Both the position numbers and the translations under genes were made by a program. From Bacillus sp. FJAT-26390 (GTDB taxonomy: Bacteria > Bacillota > Bacilli > Paenibacillales > Paenibacillaceae), in NCBI RefSeq assembly GCF_001682865.1, contig NZ_MAQX01000036.1:1-64000 (forward strand): 64,000 nucleotides of DNA, read 5' to 3'. Below are positions 58,717 through 64,000 of this stretch, piece after piece. The notes under the pieces are model-generated. The model was not told where the DNA came from. It searched no databases and saw nothing but the letters and a program-made list of their open reading frames with translations. Position 1 is the first letter of the stretch. Every line of letters begins with the position of its first letter.

Positions 58717-59859
58717 TTAACCCTGCAAGCTGTCGTAGGAAACACTGTCCAACCATTTCTCAAGCGGCGTGAACGGCAATTGAACCGCATTCGCGACCGG
58801 CTCGTAGGTTACGCTGCCTGCGTGCGTATTTACCCCTTTTTGCAGCGGAATGCTTTTGCGTACAGCTTCCATGCCATGATTTGCAAGCTCCAGCGCATAT
58901 GGTATCGTGACATTCGTTAACGCAAACGTTGAAGTACGAGGCACAGCGCCAGGTATGTTAGCAACAGCATAATGAACGACGCCATGCTTCACATAGATCG
59001 GGTCTTTGTGGGTCGTCGGTCGGTCTACGGTAGCGATCGAACCTCCTTGATCAACGGCAACATCTACGATAACCGACCCTTTCTTCATGTTTTGCACCAT
59101 TTGCTCCGTCACCAGATGCGGAGCTCTCGCGCCAGGTATAAGAACGGCTCCAATCAACAAATCCGCTTTGGATACCTCTTCGGCGATATGATAGGGGCTT
59201 GACATCAACGTGCGGACTCTGCCTCCGAAAATATCATCCAAATACCTCATCCGATCCGCGCTTCTTTCTAAAATGATCACGTTTGCCCCCATGCCAAGGG
59301 CAATTTTCGCAGCGTTTGTCCCGACTATGCCCCCGCCAATGATAACAACCTCCGCAGGCGGTACGCCAGGCACTCCGCCAAGCAGGACGCCTCTGCCGCC
59401 ATTAAAAGCTTCTAAAAATTGCGCGCCTACTTGAACAGACATTCGGCCTGCAACCTCGCTCATCGGCGTAAGCAGCGGCAGGCTGCCGTTTGCGAGTTGA
59501 ATCGTCTCGTAGGCAATACCCGTTACGCCTTTACTAACCAGAGCCTTTGTCAACTCAGGCGCTGCTGCCAAATGCAAATACGTAAATAGGAGCAGCCCTT
59601 CCCGAAAATAACCAAACTCCTCGGATAGCGGCTCCTTTACTTTCATCATCATTTCGGCCCTCGCCCATACTTCTGAAGCCGTGCTTATCAGCTCTGCTCC
59701 TTCGCGCTCATAGTCGCTATCCTCAAAGCCGCTACCGCTTCCTGCTCCCGTTTCAACGAGTACTTTATGACCAGCCGCAACCAGCACCGTAACGCCTGCA
59801 GGGGTCAATGCTACGCGGTACTCGCTTTGTTTAATTTCCTTCGGCACACCTACAATCAT
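58717..59859 (-). CDS. ald: Alanine dehydrogenase
   Basis: 380 residues. N-terminal MIVGVPKEIKQSEYRVALTP and the NAD-binding VVIIGGGIVGTNAAKIALGM are diagnostic; MKVKEPLSEE holds the substrate lysine. Catalyses reversible L-alanine deamination to pyruvate, important in sporulation of B. subtilis. AGGAGGAGGAATAGTC precedes the ATG. Inserted here relative to the Bacillus fur-yqzK order. 258 bases to the divergent protease hold no clear gene. Confidence 0.96.
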   Translation of the reverse strand: MIVGVPKEIKQSEYRVALTPAGVTVLVAAGHKVLVETGAGSGSGFEDSDYEREGAELISTASEVWARAEMMMKVKEPLSEEFGYFREGLLLFTYLHLAAAPELTKALVSKGVTGIAYETIQLANGSLPLLTPMSEVAGRMSVQVGAQFLEAFNGGRGVLLGGVPGVPPAEVVIIGGGIVGTNAAKIALGMGANVIILERSADRMRYLDDIFGGRVRTLMSSPYHIAEEVSKADLLIGAVLIPGARAPHLVTEQMVQNMKKGSVIVDVAVDQGGSIATVDRPTTHKDPIYVKHGVVHYAVANIPGAVPRTSTFALTNVTIPYALELANHGMEAVRKSIPLQKGVNTHAGSVTYEPVANAVQLPFTPLEKWLDSVSYDSLQG

Positions 59860-60117
59860 GACTATTCCTCCTCCTGCGCAATCCTCTTTTTAATAACGCC
59901 ATAAACATTCTCTTTCTATGTTGTATGAACGATCGGCGCGGAATGATCGTCCTTTCTTAACCCTTTTTGCGGAAAATATAACCCGAACGCAGGCATCCTC
60001 TCTATGCTTTGTTATATTTCAAAAAATATGTGTGATTCTGGCTATTACCCATGCGAAATCAATGCTTCTACCATAAACTGGTTAAGAAAAATGCCATCAT
60101 AGGGGGTTCTTTGTCCA

Positions 60118-61281
60118 TTGTCTGATCTTAAAGCCTTATTAAAAAGCTGTGCGACATGTATGCCTTCTAAGCATACTTATCGAAAGCTGATAACGTTTCG
60201 TTCAGCGAAAGCATATAAGCGATGCCTAAGGCAACTGAAGGAACTCGGAATCAAACCATTCAAAACGGTTTCACGCTGCCGGATTATCGGCTGCCATTTT
60301 CATAAAAGCATTTCCTGGCATGACTTAGCTAATCATCCCCAAGTCAAGCTGATCGAAAAAGATTTCAAAATCCGCGCGCACGGTGCGATCACAAAGCGTA
60401 AGAGAATCAAGCTCAAGGGACGTTCGATTCCATTGCTGACGCCTGCAACGACGCCGGCACTGCTAACTTGGAACATAAGCAGCATTAAAGCACCCGAAGC
60501 TTGGGCAACTACACGCGGAAAATCGATTAAAGTCGCCATCATCGATTCCGGCATCGCCAGTCACCCGGATTTGCGAATAGCAGGCGGAATTAATACCATT
60601 AATGGCGGTTCATATGCGGATGATAATGGACATGGTACCCATGTTGCTGGCATTCTAGCTGCTGCAGGCAAAAGCGGAAAAGTAACGGGGACTGCTCCGG
60701 AGATAAGTTTATACGCGGTCAAAGCGCTCGATCTATACGGTGATGGCTTTGTATCTGACATTGTTGACGGCATCAACTGGTGCATCACGAACAAGATGCA
60801 AGTCATTAACATGAGCTTTGGCATTCTTGACTCTAATAACAGCGGTACTCTTCATGATGCGATCAAACGAGCAGCCAAGCAAGGTATCGTCATGGTTGCC
60901 TCAGCGGGTAACTCCGGTAAGTCTAGCAAGCAAATAGACGTACCTGCTTCCTTTAAGGAGACGATTGCTGTTGCCGCTTCTACTAAAGCGAATAAAGTGG
61001 CTGGCTTTAGCAGCAGAGGCAGAGGAATCGGGTTAACAGCGCCTGGTGACAGCATTTTGTCCACGTGGCTGAACGGCAAGTACATGACTCTCTCTGGAAC
61101 CAGCATGGCATCTCCGCATGTTGCAGGCGGCGCCGCGTTGCTGCTGGCGGGCAAACCAGGCATAAGCGCTCGAGCAATCAAAAAAAGGCTGCGTTTGCGG
61201 GCATTCAAGCTTAAAAAATTCAAATCGCGCTCGCAAGGCGCAGGGCTTTTGCAGCTGGATCGCATTTTTAAAAACATTTGA
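60118..61281 (+). CDS. Subtilisin-like (S8) serine protease without signal peptide
   Basis: 387 residues from TTG at 60118 (AGGGGG about 13 bases before). Residues 1-115 form a very basic propeptide-like region with four cysteines and an I9-like VKLIEKDFKI. The S8 catalytic triad is complete: D143 (AIIDSGI), H172 (NGHGTHVAG) and S329 (SGTSMASPHVAG), with N265 for the oxyanion. There is no hydrophobic leader, so the enzyme either acts inside the cell or spore, or leaves by another route. Divergent from ald, convergent with fur. Confidence 0.92.
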   Translation: MSDLKALLKSCATCMPSKHTYRKLITFRSAKAYKRCLRQLKELGIKPFKTVSRCRIIGCHFHKSISWHDLANHPQVKLIEKDFKIRAHGAITKRKRIKLKGRSIPLLTPATTPALLTWNISSIKAPEAWATTRGKSIKVAIIDSGIASHPDLRIAGGINTINGGSYADDNGHGTHVAGILAAAGKSGKVTGTAPEISLYAVKALDLYGDGFVSDIVDGINWCITNKMQVINMSFGILDSNNSGTLHDAIKRAAKQGIVMVASAGNSGKSSKQIDVPASFKETIAVAASTKANKVAGFSSRGRGIGLTAPGDSILSTWLNGKYMTLSGTSMASPHVAGGAALLLAGKPGISARAIKKRLRLRAFKLKKFKSRSQGAGLLQLDRIFKNI

Positions 61282-61297
61282 TGCCAATAAAACGCCA

Positions 61298-61339
61298 AAA
61301 CGGCTTGCCGTCCAGTTATGCTGGGCAGCCAAGCCGTTT
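61298..61339. terminator. Shared terminator between the protease and fur
   Basis: AAACGGCTTG (61298-61307) pairs with CAAGCCGTTT (61330-61339) around a loop containing CCAG/CTGG. It overlaps the fur stop and serves the two converging genes; T-runs are short. Confidence 0.75.
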
Positions 61340-61811
61340 AAGATTGATTTTCAGTTGGGTTTGCGATATCATTTTTTTCTTTGCAGCGACGGCATATACC
61401 TTGAAAATCTAGGCGATGGTCAACTACAAAAAATCCGTATTCCAGCTCAAGCCGCTCCTCGAGTGGCAAAAGCCAGTCTTCTTTGATCTCGTCCATTGAG
61501 CCGCATTGCACACATATTAGGTGATGATGGTGATGCTTGTTGCTGTCCGTACGCAGATCATACCGCGCTACACCGTCGCCGAAATTCAATTTTTCGACAA
61601 CATGCATTTCGCTTAGCAATTCCAATGTCCGATAAACCGTTGCAAGCCCGATTTCGGGAGCTTTATCCTTTACTAGCATGAATACATCCTCAGCGCTTAG
61701 GTGGTCGTCTTCATTCTCAAGCAAAACACGTACCGTTGCTTCCCGCTGCGGGGTTAATTTGTAGCCCTGCGACTGCAACTGTTGTTTAATCTTCTCAATC
61801 CGGGCTTCCAT
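61338..61811 (-). CDS. fur: Ferric uptake regulator Fur
   Basis: 157 residues. The winged helix (LTPQREATVRVLLENEDDHL, then IGLATVYRTLELL) is followed by the metal-binding domain: HHHHHLICVQCG, CRRC near the C-terminus for structural zinc. Represses iron-uptake genes with Fe(II). Next to spoIIM and upstream of yqzK/xerD, as in B. subtilis. Confidence 0.94.
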   Translation of the reverse strand: MEARIEKIKQQLQSQGYKLTPQREATVRVLLENEDDHLSAEDVFMLVKDKAPEIGLATVYRTLELLSEMHVVEKLNFGDGVARYDLRTDSNKHHHHHLICVQCGSMDEIKEDWLLPLEERLELEYGFFVVDHRLDFQGICRRCKEKNDIANPTENQS

Positions 61812-61845
61812 GATTTCCCCCCTACCACATGACTGCGCCTATTTC

Positions 61846-61892
61846 AGGAAACGTTTCCTTTCATTATAGGTGCTAACCTGTAATAAAGTCAA
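61846..61892 (-). promoter_or_regulatory. fur promoter with a 14-bp palindrome at the start site
   Basis: Minus strand: -35 TTGACT (61887-61892), 18-bp spacer, -10 TATAAT (61863-61868). Immediately downstream lies the perfect palindrome AGGAAACGTTTCCT (61846-61859), covering the expected start. It resembles a CcpA cre box more than a Fur box; the binder is not known. Confidence 0.72.
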
Positions 61893-61903
61893 ACATTTTG
61901 GTG

Positions 61904-62533
61904 TCATATCGTGGCGTTACCGGACGAAAGAAGAGGGGAAACCCAGGCAATTAGAGTTGGTGAAATATAGGCTTCAAGCAGCGCCGCTCCGGCAAAAAGG
62001 ATCAACATGAGCATAGCGGTCGACGTAAAGGAGCCTAGCTGAGGGGCAAGCTCGCCTGTCTGGCGAAACAGCCTGTTTTTGATCACAAAGATAGAGAAGG
62101 AAATGGCGGCAGCGCTCGTTATAATCATCGCCGGAACGGCAATTAAGTTTTGAGGCGCGATCGACACCAGCGAGAAAAGAACGCCCTTCCATGCATATTG
62201 ATTGATTAGCGTACCCACCGAAAAACCAACCAGCGCACCTTTTAAGAAATTAAGCGCAAGCACTCCCGGTATTCCGACAACGGTGATGCCGAGCACCCAC
62301 AATACAAGCAGCCATTTGCTATGGAAAAAAAACCGTTCCCAGAATGAATGCGCTTCTCCAATTCCGGCGCCATCATTCATCAGCTGTACATACTGATCTA
62401 CATCCTGGGCAAGCTCCTGCTGTTGCTCGAGCGTAAGCGCGTTGACCATGAGTGCGCCAAATATGGCGCCTACCACAAACAATACCGACACGAAAACATA
62501 CAGCGATAGTTGATTTTTGATGACGCTCACCAA
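61904..62533 (-). CDS. spoIIM: Stage II sporulation protein M
   Basis: 209 residues with five membrane helices; family features include a basic N-terminus, FFHSKWLLVLWVLGI and FLKGALVGFSVGTLI. Part of the SpoIID-P-M engulfment machine in the mother-cell membrane. Directly upstream of fur; its end overlaps the fur promoter region by position. Confidence 0.93.
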   Translation of the reverse strand: MVSVIKNQLSLYVFVSVLFVVGAIFGALMVNALTLEQQQELAQDVDQYVQLMNDGAGIGEAHSFWERFFFHSKWLLVLWVLGITVVGIPGVLALNFLKGALVGFSVGTLINQYAWKGVLFSLVSIAPQNLIAVPAMIITSAAAISFSIFVIKNRLFRQTGELAPQLGSFTSTAMLMLILFAGAALLEAYISPTLIAWVSPLLSSGNATI

Positions 62534-63121
62534 TCCTTTCAGCTACTTTAAACCCCTGCCCTTTTGAAGGGTTTCTACTATGCCTTCAAAGGTTTTATTT
62601 TATAGAAAATTTGGATTGAAGCTTAAAACCCTTTGCTTCGGAACCCAAAAGCCTTAAAGGCGTTTCAAACTTTTTCAAATCGGATCAAACCTTTTATCAA
62701 ATCGCTTCAAACCTTTTCGAACCCACCCAAACCCTCCCTTCCAAGGGAGGGCCCCAAGGGTTGCACCCTCTGGACACCCGCAATTGGACTAACGTCGAAG
62801 GGATAGAGATGGGTGTGAGCATGGACTGCCTAGGAGCTTTCGTCCCTTCGGGACACGCTGGAAGATTGTGCATGAATAAGGATTAATAAGCCTTGGTGAT
62901 TGTTTGAATGACAAATTGAACTAATAATTAGGTTTATTTAACAAAGTTGTTTGAAAAGGTGTTATAGAGGTTTAAAAATTAGATCAATACAAATTTAGTT
63001 AGTTAGCATACATAACTAATGATTTTGGAGATATGGTTTTACGCATAGGTTGTCTTACTAGTGTATTGTATGAGGGGGTTTAGAGGGGTATGACGGGTTT
63101 GTTGAGGGAAGACAAGGTCGG
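62534..63121. repeat. 590-base non-coding stretch with degenerate CAAACCTTTT-type repeats
   Basis: No gene is visible. Between about 62560 and 62730 the sequence repeats variants of TTCAAACCTTTT, ATCAAACCTTTT, TCAAACTTTTTC and their complement AAAGGTTTT, loosely spaced by 15-25 bases. The perfect inverted repeat CCCTCCCTTCC-AAGG-type (62735-62750) follows. The remainder to 63121 is AT-rich and featureless to the eye. Confidence 0.6.
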
Positions 63122-63685
63122 CTAAAGCCGACCTGTCAGATTGTATAGTTTCCATGCGTAGACAGCTAGAATCGTTTTGGCGTCGCTAATGCGGCCTTCT
63201 TGTATGTAAGCTTCGGCTTGCTCGAGAGTAATCGCTTCTACCTTTAGATCCTCATCTTCATCCGGATTTTGAACGCCCTGCTCGACTTTGTCCGTGAAAT
63301 AGATGTATAACTTCTCGTCAGCAAAGCCAGGCGAGGTGTAAAAAGCGCTTAGCAGCTTCAGGTCATCTGAGCGATAGCCTGTCTCTTCTTCCAGCTCGCG
63401 GGCTGCTGCGGTAAGCGGGTCTTCGCCGGGATCAAGCTTGCCTGCCGGGATTTCGATTTGAAATTTTTCAAGCGGCTTGCGGAATTGCTCGACGACGAGC
63501 AGCTTGCCATCCAATAACGCCATAACGGCTGCGGCACCTGGATGTTTTACGATTTCTCTTGTAGCGGTTCTGCCATCAGCTAGAGCAACGGTATCTACCT
63601 GAAGCGTAATCATTTTGCCTTCAAAAATAGGCTCGGTCTTAATCGTTTCCTCGCGCCATAGCGCAGCTGGCTGTTGTTCTTCCAA
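63122..63685 (-). CDS. nudF: ADP-ribose pyrophosphatase (Nudix)
   Basis: 187 residues from TTG at 63685: AAAGGAG lies 9 bases before it, and this start matches the length of B. subtilis NudF; the longer frame has no ribosome site. Nudix box GKLDPGED, then RELEEETGY; FYTSPGFADE follows. Hydrolyses ADP-ribose to AMP and ribose-5-phosphate. Divergent from the MciZ-like gene. Confidence 0.92.
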   Translation of the reverse strand: MEEQQPAALWREETIKTEPIFEGKMITLQVDTVALADGRTATREIVKHPGAAAVMALLDGKLLVVEQFRKPLEKFQIEIPAGKLDPGEDPLTAAARELEEETGYRSDDLKLLSAFYTSPGFADEKLYIYFTDKVEQGVQNPDEDEDLKVEAITLEQAEAYIQEGRISDAKTILAVYAWKLYNLTGRL

Positions 63686-63781
63686 TCGTGATCGCTCCTT
63701 TTTGTACTGCATGCTTATTGCGCATAACTTGTCCTGCACCTGCATAACTATCATTATATCAAATTGACAGGGGCGAATAAT

Positions 63782-63946
63782 ATGAAACAATATGTAGCGG
63801 TTAATCATTTGCGATTAGTAGGTAAAGGCTGGGAAATCCGTCATCAGCTGCGCAAGCTGTCTGCTTCTTCCCTTTCCAGAACTCCGATGTCCGAATATAC
63901 GAATGTCATCAGCGTGCGCCGCCTTCCTCTAGACAAAACGAATTAA
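63782..63946 (+). CDS. mciZ: MciZ-like inhibitor of FtsZ
   Basis: 54 residues from ATG at 63782 (GGGGCGAATAAT before it). The core LVGKGWEIRHQLRKL corresponds to LVGKAWEIRAKLKE of B. subtilis MciZ, the peptide that caps FtsZ filaments in the mother cell. Its C-terminus is longer than the 40-residue Bacillus peptide. Location next to nudF also fits. Identification by motif and synteny. Confidence 0.8.
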   Translation: MKQYVAVNHLRLVGKGWEIRHQLRKLSASSLSRTPMSEYTNVISVRRLPLDKTN

Positions 63947-64000
63947 TCAGCCTTCTACATTTAAAAATGATTTTTAGACAAAAAACCCTCCATCCGCCAT

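Noticed and set aside
1..64000. CRISPR arrays, rRNA genes, restriction or retron systems
   Set aside because: No evenly spaced identical repeats with unique spacers, no rRNA sequence and no reverse transcriptase or restriction motif were seen. The phased 21-bp sites at 43961-44036 are operators, not CRISPR repeats.

Overview
The window looks like a Paenibacillus-type (Firmicutes, endospore-forming) chromosome carrying most of an integrated tailed phage. The genus is an inference. It rests on the conserved spoIIM-fur-yqzK-xerD-deoB-punA-pdp-dacF-spoIIA-sigF-spoVA-lysA block, plus nudF and an MciZ-like gene, and on the style of the prophage genes. About 1-45.5 kb is prophage; its left end lies outside the window. 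About 45.6-64 kb is host chromosome.

Prophage, left to right. An early operon runs leftwards from about 9.9 kb: Cro-like repressor, Rha/KilAC antirepressor, small genes, an SbcC-like ATPase with a zinc hook, a RecT annealing protein, a metallo-beta-lactamase-fold protein, a DEDDh exonuclease, and an SPP1-like replication trio (initiator, G39P-like loader/inhibitor, DnaB helicase cut by the window edge). The lysogeny switch at 9.6-10.65 kb has divergent promoters, two operators 21 bp apart and a third within the cro-like gene; the rightward gene is a self-cleaving LexA/CI-type repressor. An IS3-family element (10674-11944) sits in the loop of the terminator behind that repressor.

From 12.7 to 14.6 kb lies the most unusual part: a tightly coupled leftward operon encoding a small HTH protein, an orphan multi-pass membrane protein, AgrB, an AgrD pheromone precursor with serine instead of cysteine, and a LytTR-like protein. 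This is an agr-type peptide quorum-sensing system inside a prophage. Its promoter lies between two identical 16-bp palindromes. An ATP-dependent DNA ligase follows on the other strand.

The late operon runs leftwards from about 41.3 to 15.7 kb: terminase, a lambda-like head (portal, ClpP-type protease, gpD and gpE-type capsid proteins), a P2-like contractile tail (sheath, tube, E/E' frameshift pair, tape measure, X, D, V, U, W, J, I and a 1677-residue fibre), then XkdX, XhlA-like protein, holin and an M23 endolysin. It is preceded by a strong promoter and a terminator only about 150 nt downstream, a layout like lambda pR'/6S RNA. Between this and the integrase are small genes, a LexA-box-controlled YolD gene, a tRNA-Gly(UCC), a gene-poor stretch rich in inverted repeats, two small hydrophobic peptide genes, and an XRE regulator-integrase operon controlled by four operators with an exact 21-bp period.

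Host part. ppiB and lysA flank the prophage. Then come spoVAF-AB-AA (without spoVAC/AD/AE here), sigF-spoIIAB-spoIIAA, dacF, the nucleoside salvage genes pdp, punA and deoB with a Spo0E-like gene between, xerD, yqzK, ald, a subtilisin-like protease without signal peptide, fur, spoIIM, a 590-base non-coding stretch with degenerate repeats, nudF and an mciZ-like gene. Most of this is sporulation and housekeeping machinery in an order resembling Bacillus subtilis. No CRISPR array or rRNA gene was seen.
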